Notes: generated by a model from the sequence alone, not told the origin. Positions 1-5,381 are shown, numbered from the stretch's first letter. The stretch is DNA of 5,967 bases from Anaerolineae bacterium (GCA_020433785.1 JAGRCC010000390.1:1-5967), one strand, 5' to 3'. Numbers and translations are program-made.

Positions 1-756
1 TTTGACACCTTTCCGGGCCTGAAACACGCTATATTTACACGCCGGGGTGGGGTTAGCCCGTCTCCGTTCAGGTCGCTCAATTTAAGCGTTTCTGTCGGCG
101 ACAATCCCCAGACAGTCCAAAAAAATTTTTCCGACGCCTGTCACGCTGTTGGTATCCCCCCCGAAAAGACGGTTTCAAGCTATCTCGTCCACGGCGCCGA
201 TGTTTCAACAATCGACCCGTCCAATCAGCGGCCGGTGATCGGTCTGGCCGATGCCCTGATTACCGCCGAGCCGGGAATTTATCTCTTTATGCGCTTTGGC
301 GACTGTACACCACTGCTCTTTTTCGACCCCATTCGGCAGGCTGTGGGGTTGACCCATGCCGGTTGGCGCGGCACGATGCAGAATGCCGCCGGCGCTACGG
401 TCGCGGCCATGATCGATCGGCTGGGGTGTGAGGCGGAGAATATCGTCTCGGTAATTGGCCCGGCAATTGGGCCGTGTTGCTATGAAGTGGGTCCGGAAGT
501 AATGGCAGCGGCTTCACAAAGTTTTGATGAGCCGGAACACCTCTTTGCCTACCCTAATGGGCCGGAGAAACGGGCTCATTTTGACTTATGGGAAGCCAAC
601 CGGCAGCAGTTGGTCAAAGCCGGGGTGACGCATGTTATCCAATCGAAATTGTGTACGGCTTGTCACACCGATGACTTTTTCTCTCATCGAGCCGAAAAGG
701 GGCGGACCGGGCGTTTTGGTGTGGTCATTGGTCTTGAGGAAAATTCGAGTGAGTGA
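1..756 (+). CDS. pgeF: PgeF/YfiH family multicopper-oxidase-like protein (peptidoglycan editing factor, purine nucleoside phosphorylase family), 5' truncated
   Basis: The frame is open from base 1 to the TGA at 754-756, giving 251 visible residues; the start lies left of the window. Family members are usually about 240-280 residues, so little is missing. Near the N-terminus is the family pattern FTRRGGVSPSPFRSLNLS followed by VGDN. The three expected zinc ligands are visible: His64 in LVHGADV, Cys102 in FGDCTPLLFFDP and His119 in LTHAGWRGT. The later block IGPAIGPCCYEVGPEV and the C-terminal CTACHTDDFFSHR...GRFGVVIGL are also typical. The residue before the zinc cysteine is Gly where ADC is usual, a mild variation. 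Known members are cytosolic, act as purine nucleoside phosphorylase/adenosine deaminase, and in E. coli prevent misincorporation into peptidoglycan precursors; the exact substrate here is inferred. The gene overlaps yggS by 8 bases, so the two are probably coupled. Confidence 0.95.
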   Translation, partial: FDTFPGLKHAIFTRRGGVSPSPFRSLNLSVSVGDNPQTVQKNFSDACHAVGIPPEKTVSSYLVHGADVSTIDPSNQRPVIGLADALITAEPGIYLFMRFGDCTPLLFFDPIRQAVGLTHAGWRGTMQNAAGATVAAMIDRLGCEAENIVSVIGPAIGPCCYEVGPEVMAAASQSFDEPEHLFAYPNGPEKRAHFDLWEANRQQLVKAGVTHVIQSKLCTACHTDDFFSHRAEKGRTGRFGVVIGLEENSSE

Positions 757-1504
757 GTTAATCTCATCGCTCCAGTCGGTCCAAACGCGGATGGCCGAGG
801 CGGCAGCACGAGCCGGACGAAATGTAAATGATGTGACCCTGGTGGCCGTTACCAAAACTCATCCGCTGGATGTGGTGATTGAAGCTTATCAGGCTGGTCT
901 CCGTCATTTTGGCGAGAACCGCAGCGATGAATTTCAGCAAAAGCGGATCAAATTTTCAAAGTGGCAGGCCGCGCAAAGTCAAGCCGATCCGGTTCACTGG
1001 CATTTTATCGGCCACGTCCAAAGCCGGCAGGCTGGCTTAATTCTAGAAAATCAACCGGCCTTAATTCACTCGATAGATAGTTTAAAGCTGGCGCAGCGTC
1101 TTGATCGATTAGCCCAAGAGCAAGACGCCCCCCAGATTAACGTCCTTTTACAATGCAACGTTTCCGGTGAGTCCTCGAAATCAGGCTTTGCGCTGCATCA
1201 ATGGTCAACATCGTCTCATCAACTGGCCGACTTCTTAACTGTTGTCGAGCAGATTGCGGCACTGGAAAAGATCACAATTGCCGGCTTAATGACGATGGCG
1301 CCCTACTCAGATGAAGCTGAACCTTCTCGACCCTATTTTAAGTGTCTGGCCGCTTTAAGATCGAAGCTTAGAGAAGTTACGCCCCACTTGGCCTGGCCGC
1401 ACCTATCGATGGGGATGACTAACGATTTTGAAGTCGGTATCGAGGAAGGAGCGACCATTATTCGAGTCGGGCGTGCTATTTTTGGAGAACGAAATTACAA
1501 CTAA
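749..1504 (+). CDS. yggS: YggS/PLPBP family pyridoxal-phosphate homeostasis protein
   Basis: This 251-residue protein belongs to the YggS/PROSC fold-type III family, which binds PLP but has no known catalytic activity and buffers cellular PLP and amino-acid metabolism. Family signatures in order: VAVTKTHPLDVV with the PLP-binding lysine at residue 36, FGENRSDE, HWHFIGHVQSRQA, IHSIDSLKLAQRL, VLLQCNVSGESSKSGF, IAGLMTMAPY, and the phosphate-binding end LSMGMTNDFEVGIEEGATIIRVGRAIFGER. The frame is open further upstream (ATG at 632), but that extension lies in pgeF and has no family similarity. I chose GTG at 749 because GAGGA at 736-740 sits 8 bases before it and the protein then begins close to the family N-terminus. 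An in-frame TTG at 734 is a weaker alternative. The start overlaps the pgeF stop by 8 bases, and proC follows after 10 bases. Confidence 0.95.
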   Translation: MSELISSLQSVQTRMAEAAARAGRNVNDVTLVAVTKTHPLDVVIEAYQAGLRHFGENRSDEFQQKRIKFSKWQAAQSQADPVHWHFIGHVQSRQAGLILENQPALIHSIDSLKLAQRLDRLAQEQDAPQINVLLQCNVSGESSKSGFALHQWSTSSHQLADFLTVVEQIAALEKITIAGLMTMAPYSDEAEPSRPYFKCLAALRSKLREVTPHLAWPHLSMGMTNDFEVGIEEGATIIRVGRAIFGERNYN

Positions 1505-1514
1505 AGTATCGAAT

Positions 1515-2342
1515 ATGTTTGAGAATACCAAAATCACTTTTATTGGCAGTGGAGCCATGGCCACGGCGATGATAGCTGGTTTGTGTGAGCAAGGTTTAGT
1601 TGCCCCCCACCATATCACCGCTAGTGACCCTTTTGCGGCTCAATTAGAAAAAATAGAACAACGCTTTTCAATTAAGACCTCGCCACGCAATGTTGAAGCG
1701 GTCAAAGGGGCCGATATTATAGTCTTGGCGGTCAAACCCCAAACGCTAGCCGCCATTGGCAAAGAATTGAAAAATGAGATCCCGCCTGAAGCGCTGGTCT
1801 TATCCATATTGGCTGGCTCAACCATTAACACTATCAGTCAAGCTTTACGGCACGACCGCCTGGTGCGGGTGATGCCCAATACGCCGGCCCAGGTCAACAA
1901 AGGTATGTCCGTCTGGACCTGCACCGAGCAGGTCGATGACCTACAAAAACAGCAAACTCAAGCCATTTTAGGAGCATTAGGGGCAGAGATCTTTGTAGAC
2001 AGCGAAAAATTCCTGGATATGGCCACAGCCCTATCCGGCGGCGGACCGGCCTACGTTTATTTATTTATGGAGGCCCTGATTGATGCCGGGGTTCACATGG
2101 GCTTCGCCAGACCGGTAGCCCAGCAGTTGGTTTACCAGACACTGGAAGGATCGGTGGCTTTTGCCCGCAGTACCGGCAGCCACCCCGCCGAACTCCGCAA
2201 CATGGTCACGTCGCCGGGCGGCACCACCGCCGAAGCCTTATACCAATTGGAAAAGGGCGGCTTTCGAGCCGTGATTTCCAAAGCCATTTGGGCAGCTTGC
2301 CAGAAATCCCGTTATCTGGGAGGATTAGAGGATAATGAGTAA
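1515..2342 (+). CDS. proC: pyrroline-5-carboxylate reductase
   Basis: This 275-residue protein catalyses the last step of proline synthesis, the NAD(P)H-dependent reduction of pyrroline-5-carboxylate to proline, in the cytosol. The N-terminal Rossmann motif [17 protein letters not shown] starts at residue 7, followed by the cofactor-side pattern SDPFAAQLE and by [17 protein letters not shown] and VRVMPNTPA. The C-terminal dimerisation and substrate domain carries [17 protein letters not shown] (Ser174 onward) and the signature [11 protein letters not shown] (Ser233 onward). The length is normal. The frame extends upstream, but ATG 1515 places the Rossmann strand at the usual distance from the start. 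No clear Shine-Dalgarno precedes this ATG, so it probably depends on ribosomes leaving yggS 10 bases upstream. In-frame TTG 1482 inside yggS is a less likely start. The end overlaps yggT by 8 bases (ATGAGTAA). Confidence 0.96.
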   Translation: MFENTKITFIGSGAMATAMIAGLCEQGLVAPHHITASDPFAAQLEKIEQRFSIKTSPRNVEAVKGADIIVLAVKPQTLAAIGKELKNEIPPEALVLSILAGSTINTISQALRHDRLVRVMPNTPAQVNKGMSVWTCTEQVDDLQKQQTQAILGALGAEIFVDSEKFLDMATALSGGGPAYVYLFMEALIDAGVHMGFARPVAQQLVYQTLEGSVAFARSTGSHPAELRNMVTSPGGTTAEALYQLEKGGFRAVISKAIWAACQKSRYLGGLEDNE

Positions 2343-2607
2343 TTTTTTAATCATCGTCATTCAGATCGTATTTCAGCTCTTGTGGTGGGCTATTTTGATT
2401 AAAGTCATTTTGTCATGGCTGCCTATGGCCGGAATTAGAATTGATCCCTATAACCCTGTGGTTCAAATGTTAAACTCTATTACAGACCCGATTTTAGAAC
2501 CACTACGCCGGTACACAACCGTCGGGATGATTGACTTAAGCCCGATTGTGGCTCTTATTGGGCTCAGTTTGATTGAAAATATCCTGATTGGGCTTTTGCG
2601 TGGGTAA
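2335..2607 (+). CDS. yggT: YggT family small integral membrane protein
   Basis: This 90-residue protein has the YggT/Ycf19 pattern. An N-terminal membrane helix (about residues 4-28) is followed by SWLPMAGIRIDPYNPVVQMLNSITDPILEPLRRYTT, then GMIDLSPIVALIGLSLIENILIGLL as a second helix. The conserved SW.P, NPVVQ, TDPILEP.RR and ID.SPI elements are all present and the length is typical. Function is only broadly known: relatives are linked to membrane or septum organisation in Gram-positives (YlmG), to nucleoid and thylakoid distribution in chloroplasts and cyanobacteria, and to osmotic tolerance. The start ATG lies inside the end of proC. GGGAGG at 2318-2323, 11 bases before the ATG, supports it, with a second purine run AGAGG at 2327-2331 too close to be ideal. 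It is part of the pgeF-yggU operon. Confidence 0.93.
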   Translation: MSNFLIIVIQIVFQLLWWAILIKVILSWLPMAGIRIDPYNPVVQMLNSITDPILEPLRRYTTVGMIDLSPIVALIGLSLIENILIGLLRG

Positions 2608-2625
2608 AAAAATAAGGAGAAAACT

Positions 2626-2925
2626 ATGCGTGACATCAAGTTTAATATCACTAAAGCCGAAGAAGGGGCCGCCTTTGCCGTGCATGTGGTACCCAAAGCG
2701 CCTAAAAATGAAGTCGTCGGCAAACACGGCGATGCCCTGAAAATACGCTTGACCTCCAATACCGTCGGCGGCATCGCTAACGATATGCTAATTAACTTCA
2801 TCGCTCAAAAACTAAATGTCAAACGAGAAAAGGTGGAGATTGCGGCGGGGTTAAGTTCGGCTGAAAAGATGATCATTGTCGTTGGGTTATCTCCGCATGC
2901 CGTTGAAAGTACGCTGTTATCATAG
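2626..2925 (+). CDS. yggU: DUF167 (YggU) family protein
   Basis: This small protein of 99 residues is predicted to be cytosolic. The DUF167 core is recognisable: FAVHVVPKAPKNEVVGKHGDALKIRLTS, then the helix GGIANDMLINFIAQKLNVKREKVEIAAGLSSAEKMIIVVGL. The family consensus has PPVEGKAN before the helix; here it reads SNTVGGIAND, so the usual double proline and Glu are missing but Gly, Ala and Asn are kept. The start is well supported by AAGGAG at 2614-2619, 6 bases before ATG. It follows yggT by 18 bases and is the last clear member of the operon; yggS, yggT and yggU are neighbours in many bacteria, including E. coli. No biochemical function is established for the family. Confidence 0.88.
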   Translation: MRDIKFNITKAEEGAAFAVHVVPKAPKNEVVGKHGDALKIRLTSNTVGGIANDMLINFIAQKLNVKREKVEIAAGLSSAEKMIIVVGLSPHAVESTLLS

Positions 2926-2934
2926 GGAACTCAA

Positions 2935-2991
2935 TTACTCCAACCAACGTCTTAATATGGAGAAGAATAACGACTTACTGGTTGGAGGTAA
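2935..2991 (+). promoter_or_regulatory. predicted leader hairpin that sequesters the lipoprotein ribosome binding site
   Basis: TTACTCCAACCA (2935-2946) can pair with TGGTTGGAGGTAA (2979-2991), 12 pairs with one bulged G. Further inside, GTCTTA (2949-2954) can pair with TAACGAC (2968-2974) with one bulged C. The Shine-Dalgarno GGAGG (2984-2988) of the following GTG start lies wholly in the 3' arm, so the folded form should hide it. This is read from complementarity only, with no energy calculation. It would suit a thermometer-like or factor-controlled translational switch, or simply lower expression of the lipoprotein relative to the operon. Confidence 0.5.
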
Positions 2992-2995
2992 TTTT

Positions 2996-3544
2996 GTGAT
3001 TTTCCTAAAAAATAAAATCAAGTTGGTAATGACCGTGTGTGGTTTGGTTCTGGTCATAGCCGCCTGTTCTGGGCCTGAAGTGGCCGAACAAGCTGATAGA
3101 TCCGGCGGCAATATTCAAGTTCAAACGGCCACTGCCGAGCCGCCGGCCGCTACTAATGAACCAGTGACGGCTCCGGTACCAACGGCCACTGATTTACCAA
3201 CCGAAATTATTGAACCTGTCTCTCCCATTTCTCCCGCACCTACAATTGAGGAGAGTACTGTAAACAGTTTGGTTGAGACTATGAACCCGGTCCCCGGCAG
3301 TGAAAAAGCCCTGGCCGCCGCCATTAATGATCTGGCGCCGCAGATTAATGTGGCGCTTGACCAAATAACGCTGGTGTCAATTGAGGCCAGAGAGTGGTCT
3401 GACGCCAGTTTGGGCTGTCCCCAAGAAGGCTTTATGTATGCCCAGGTGATTACGCTCGGTTACTTAATTGTGCTGCAAGCCGATGGCGTTGAATACCAAT
3501 ATCACACCAATCAATCCGATACGGCAATTCTGTGTAAAGAATAA
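2996..3544 (+). CDS. small lipoprotein with Thr/Pro-rich linker and a C-terminal domain recalled from Chloroflexota
   Basis: I start this gene at GTG 2996 because GGAGG (2984-2988) is 7 bases upstream and the product then has a clean type II signal peptide: basic n-region KNKIK, a hydrophobic core, and lipobox VIAAC with the lipidated cysteine at residue 24. In-frame ATG 2957 would lengthen the n-region and has no ribosome site. The 182-residue protein continues with a low-complexity linker rich in Pro, Thr, Ala and Glu (about 27-100), then a compact domain (about 101-182). That domain contains EAREWSDASLGCP, YAQVITLGYLIVLQADG and EYQYHTN, and ends ILCKE. Cys141 and Cys180 are the only other cysteines of the mature chain and could form a disulfide. 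I know this pattern from uncharacterised lipoproteins of Chloroflexota, but it has no assigned function. The gene lies 70 bases after yggU, so it may be cotranscribed or have its own signals. Confidence 0.85.
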   Translation: MIFLKNKIKLVMTVCGLVLVIAACSGPEVAEQADRSGGNIQVQTATAEPPAATNEPVTAPVPTATDLPTEIIEPVSPISPAPTIEESTVNSLVETMNPVPGSEKALAAAINDLAPQINVALDQITLVSIEAREWSDASLGCPQEGFMYAQVITLGYLIVLQADGVEYQYHTNQSDTAILCKE

Positions 3545-3579
3545 ACCTCAAGGACCAGGGCAACTCCGTCTGAATCGCC

Positions 3580-3599
3580 CCCAGTTGACTGAAATTGGG
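3580..3599 (+). other. weak hairpin downstream of the lipoprotein gene
   Basis: CCCAGTT (3580-3586) can pair with AATTGGG (3593-3599), seven pairs including one G-U, around a 6-base loop. No T-run follows, so it is not a convincing rho-independent terminator. It could mark the 3' end of the lipoprotein message by protecting it from decay. Confidence 0.3.
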
Positions 3600-3612
3600 A
3601 CATAAGTAGGTA

Positions 3613-3644
3613 TTGACTTCCCGCCTATTATCTGAGATGATAAT
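3613..3644 (+). promoter_or_regulatory. candidate promoter with a palindrome over the -10 region
   Basis: TTGACT at 3613-3618 is a good -35 element. Two -10 candidates follow: GATGAT at 3636-3641 (17-base spacer, 4 of 6 matches) and GATAAT at 3639-3644 (20-base spacer, 5 of 6). The region is palindromic: ATTATC (3627-3632) mirrors GATAAT (3639-3644), with ATCT-G-AGAT (3630-3638) nested within, as in an operator. A second TTGACT lies 28 bases upstream at 3585. Transcription from here would run into the boxA-like motif and hairpin series. The call rests on consensus matching only. Confidence 0.4.
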
Positions 3645-3671
3645 AAGCGTCAGGTAAAGTTAAAACCGTTC

Positions 3672-3688
3672 TGTTCTTTAAACAATCC
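3672..3688 (+). promoter_or_regulatory. boxA-like antitermination motif
   Basis: TGTTCTTTAAACAATCC closely resembles known rRNA leader boxA elements (E. coli TGCTCTTTAACAATTT; Gram-positive type TGTTCTTTGAAAAC). No rRNA gene lies in the window. The motif stands between a candidate promoter and a terminator, where a Nus-factor antitermination signal would make sense. A chance match in a T-rich stretch is possible. Confidence 0.35.
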
Positions 3689-3753
3689 AATTTTTGCATT
3701 CAATTTCTGTTTCCCCACTTGTTTCTACGCCTGGGGAAGTTACGGAGTTTGCC

Positions 3754-3798
3754 ATGGAATTCGTCACAAAAGCTCAAATCAAGGCACTTAGCGGCTAA
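3754..3798 (+). CDS. possible 14-codon leader peptide overlapping the terminator
   Basis: An ATG at 3754 opens a 14-residue frame, MEFVTKAQIKALSG, ending with TAA at 3796-3798. GGAG at 3744-3747 is 6 bases upstream, a workable ribosome site. The Shine-Dalgarno and start codon lie within hairpin H2, the body covers the 5' arm of the terminator, and the stop codon lies in the terminator loop. A ribosome on this frame would therefore compete with both hairpins, as in attenuation. The peptide has no run of a regulatory amino acid, it matches nothing I know, and so short a frame may be chance. Confidence 0.25.
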   Translation: MEFVTKAQIKALSG

Positions 3799-3815
3799 TG
3801 GTTTGAGCTTTTTTT
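3768..3815 (+). terminator. rho-independent terminator
   Basis: AAAAGCTCAAA (3768-3778) pairs perfectly with TTTGAGCTTTT (3802-3812). Seven consecutive T (3809-3815) follow and overlap the end of the arm. The loop is rather large at 23 bases and contains a small palindrome, TTAGC-G-GCTAA (3788-3798). It ends whatever transcript starts in the 3545-3767 gap, or the lipoprotein transcript, before the Tyr/Asn-rich gene. Confidence 0.75.
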
Positions 3816-3835
3816 GTTGTCGGCGTGATGAAGGT

Positions 3836-3863
3836 TTGACGGGTGATCAGTTGTAGTTCTAAA
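3836..3863 (+). promoter_or_regulatory. candidate promoter of the Tyr/Asn-rich protein gene
   Basis: TTGACG (3836-3841) and TCTAAA (3858-3863, 4 of 6 matches to TATAAT) are separated by 16 bases, just after the terminator. An A-rich stretch and a strong ribosome site follow. Transcription would begin near 3870, about 27 bases before the start codon. Confidence 0.4.
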
Positions 3864-3896
3864 AAAACAAAAACTTATGAGTTAAGGAGAGACGTC

Positions 3897-4223
3897 ATGA
3901 AAAAATTTATTACCCTCGCTTGTGCAGCGGTCTTGGCCGTAACCATGTTGGCCATCACCACTCAAACCAGCCAGGCCAGCGGGCCTAATAGCAACTATAA
4001 CCATTACCACAATAACTACCAAGGTTACAACTATTCAAACTACGGCCACAAAAATTACGGCTACAACTATTATAACTCCCGCTACAACAACTATAACTAT
4101 GGACGAACCTATTATCCCCGATATTACAGTAACTACTACAGCCAATACTGCTACAAAAATTACTATAACAACCGCGCCCACTACGGTTACTCTTACCAGC
4201 CCGCCTATTATCGCTATTACTAA
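3897..4223 (+). CDS. secreted tyrosine/asparagine-rich low-complexity protein
   Basis: This 108-residue protein starts at ATG 3897; AAGGAG (3884-3889) is 7 bases upstream, so the longer frame from 3843 is not needed. It begins with a textbook Sec signal peptide: MKK, a hydrophobic stretch to about residue 20, then TTQTSQA with probable cleavage after Ala27. By hand count the 81-residue mature part has 30 Tyr (37%) and 17 Asn (21%). The rest is mostly Gly, Ser, Arg, His and Gln, with no Asp or Glu, a single Cys, and repeated NYN, NYY and YNNY units. It is therefore basic, disordered-looking and export-directed. I recognise no family. Such composition suits a surface, matrix, adhesive or amyloid-like component, or a substrate for tyrosine cross-linking; all of that is inference. 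It stands alone between its own promoter and a strong terminator, convergent with the pentapeptide gene. Confidence 0.85.
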   Translation: MKKFITLACAAVLAVTMLAITTQTSQASGPNSNYNHYHNNYQGYNYSNYGHKNYGYNYYNSRYNNYNYGRTYYPRYYSNYYSQYCYKNYYNNRAHYGYSYQPAYYRYY

Positions 4224-4286
4224 GATATAGCCGCCAATTCAATAGCAGTAAACCCAATTACTTCTGATCGCACCCGTTAGACAAAT

Positions 4287-4322
4287 AAAAAAGAGACAAG
4301 GCTTTAAAGGCCTTGTCTCTTT
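4287..4322. terminator. bidirectional rho-independent terminator between convergent genes
   Basis: AAAGAGACAAGGC (4290-4302) and GCCTTGTCTCTTT (4310-4322) are perfect 13-base complements around a 7-base loop. On the - strand the stem is followed by six T and then ATTTG, ideal for ending the pentapeptide gene transcript, whose stop codon is 25 bases away. On the + strand the tail is only TTT then CATTCG, but the long stem should still help end the Tyr/Asn-rich gene transcript, 66 bases after its stop. Confidence 0.92.
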
Positions 4323-4346
4323 CATTCGTTATCAAAGTAAAACCTA

Positions 4347-5351
4347 TCAGGTCTCATCATCGTCTTCTTTACGATTTTTTATCCTTGACAGGGAGGCCGC
4401 CAGCCCCGACGCAGTAGCTCGACGCTTTTCCTTCTTGCCCGCCGGTCGAGGGGGAAGCGTCAGAGGCTTGTAGAGTTTGCCATCCGGCATGGTCGCTTTT
4501 TCCAATTTCCTGGCCAAAGCCAACTGCGTTTCGGTCACTTTAGCATTGGTCAGATCAGCTTGACTCAAATTGGCCTGACTTAAGTCGGCCCCTTCCAGAT
4601 CGGCCTCTCGCAGGTTGGCCTGGCTCAAATCGGCTCTAACCAGGATCATCTTCTTAAGATTAGCGCCTTGCAGATTGACCTCAGTCAATTTTGCATCGCT
4701 AAAGTTAACCGGCCCTAAATTAGAGCCGCTGAAGTCATTTTTACTCAAATCGGCCCCATCGAAACTGACGCCTTTTAACTTGACCTCGGCCAGCGTAATA
4801 TTTGTTAAAATAGCGCCATCTAACACCGCCTGGCTCAAATCGCAGCCCTTTAAGTTCGCGCCGTTAAGATTAACTCCTGTTAAGTTGGCCTGACGCAAAA
4901 TGGCATTTGATAGGTCGGCCTTGTCCAAATCGGCTTCGCGTAAGTCCGTCTCGGCTAAATTGGCCCCTTTCAGTTTAGCATCTTTGAAGGCTGACCAACG
5001 TAACCGAGCTTCATAAAAATTCGCCTCACTCAAGTCGGCCTCATTGAAACTGACCGCATCCATTCTTGCGCCGATCATCGCCACCCCGACCAAGCTGGCG
5101 CGATCAAGGTTAGCGCCCTGCCAGCGTGTTTTGAATGCATCGATGTTGGTTAAATCAGCCCCGCTCAAATTGGCCCGCAGCAGATTCGCGCCACTCAAAT
5201 TGGCCCCGCGCAGATCGCTTCCGCTCAAATCAACGCCGCGCAAATCGATTTGGCGGAGATCTTGCCCGCTCAAATCTTTATGGCGTAAATCCGGCACTTC
5301 ACCTGCCAGACGGGCTAATTTAACGATTTGAATGATGTCTTCACGTTTCAT
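4347..5351 (-). CDS. pentapeptide repeat protein
   Basis: This 334-residue protein is dominated by A(D/N)LxX pentapeptide repeats. The central Leu/Phe/Met position recurs every five residues from Leu22 to Leu277 without loss of register, about 52 units; weaker units (for example NIDAFKTRWQG and VAMIGARMDAVSF) keep the spacing. Such repeats fold as a right-handed quadrilateral beta-helix, here about 13 coils and roughly 60 angstroms long. There is a short N-terminal helix (1-20) and, after the cap-like LARKLEKATMPDGKLYKPL, a tail of about 35 residues that is basic (KKEKRR) and ends in acidic DDDET. No signal peptide or membrane segment is seen, so it is probably cytosolic. Qnr/MfpA relatives mimic DNA and bind gyrase, but most family members have no known role, and I do not assign one. 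ATG 5351 is preceded by GGAAGG and AAGGG (5356-5368). It has its own promoter upstream. Confidence 0.93.
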   Translation of the reverse strand: MKREDIIQIVKLARLAGEVPDLRHKDLSGQDLRQIDLRGVDLSGSDLRGANLSGANLLRANLSGADLTNIDAFKTRWQGANLDRASLVGVAMIGARMDAVSFNEADLSEANFYEARLRWSAFKDAKLKGANLAETDLREADLDKADLSNAILRQANLTGVNLNGANLKGCDLSQAVLDGAILTNITLAEVKLKGVSFDGADLSKNDFSGSNLGPVNFSDAKLTEVNLQGANLKKMILVRADLSQANLREADLEGADLSQANLSQADLTNAKVTETQLALARKLEKATMPDGKLYKPLTLPPRPAGKKEKRRATASGLAASLSRIKNRKEDDDET

Positions 5352-5381
5352 GGCACCCTTGACCTTCCGCCGATATTTTCA

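Larger units (their letters stand above)
3645..3815 (+). ncRNA. candidate structured RNA or attenuated leader (boxA-like motif plus three adjacent hairpins)
   Basis: The gap 3545-3896 has no substantial ORF but holds ordered RNA-type signals. After the candidate promoter comes a T-rich stretch with TGTTCTTTAAACAATCC (3672-3688), which resembles the rRNA-operon boxA bound by NusB/S10. Three hairpins then follow with no unpaired linker. H1 is TTCCCCA (3711-3717) with TGGGGAA (3732-3738). H2 is GTTAC (3739-3743, one mismatch) plus GAGTTT (3745-3750) with GAATTC (3757-3762) and GTCAC (3763-3767), with a bulged G. H3 is the terminator (3768-3812). A transcript would be roughly 165-170 bases. I could match it to no known riboswitch or sRNA family by eye. 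It could be a free small RNA or a leader for the Tyr/Asn-rich gene 82 bases downstream. Confidence 0.4.

Noticed and set aside
632..748. Longer N-terminus for YggS from ATG 632
   Set aside because: The extension lies in the pgeF coding region, lacks family similarity and has no ribosome site, whereas GTG 749 has GAGGA at the right distance.
2876..2995. Earlier starts for the lipoprotein (ATG 2876 or ATG 2957)
   Set aside because: Both lack a Shine-Dalgarno and would put 13 or more extra residues before the signal peptide; GTG 2996 has GGAGG and gives a normal lipoprotein signal.
3121..3324. 67-residue - strand frame in the lipoprotein gene
   Set aside because: It mirrors the Pro/Thr/Ala-rich linker codons and has no start signal or similarity.
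3645..3815. Known riboswitch classes or tRNA-like structure in the gap
   Set aside because: I looked for TPP, cobalamin, glycine, c-di-GMP, fluoride and SAM core motifs and for a tRNA cloverleaf and saw none, so only a generic structured RNA is proposed.
3985..4257. 90-residue Ser/Cys/Asn-rich frame opposite the Tyr/Asn-rich gene
   Set aside because: It is the mirror of Tyr/Asn codons. The + strand frame has a signal peptide, ribosome site and terminator; the - strand frame has none of these.
4615..5331. Three + strand frames (about 4615-4893, 5044-5331 and 5135-5323) inside the pentapeptide gene
   Set aside because: The 15-base periodicity of the pentapeptide codons keeps the other strand free of stops. 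The products are repetitive shadows with no start signals.
4347..5351. Repeated CTCAAATCGGCC-like words as a possible CRISPR or DNA repeat array
   Set aside because: The words recur at multiples of 15 bases and are explained by coding for ADLSxANL pentapeptides; there are no unique spacers.
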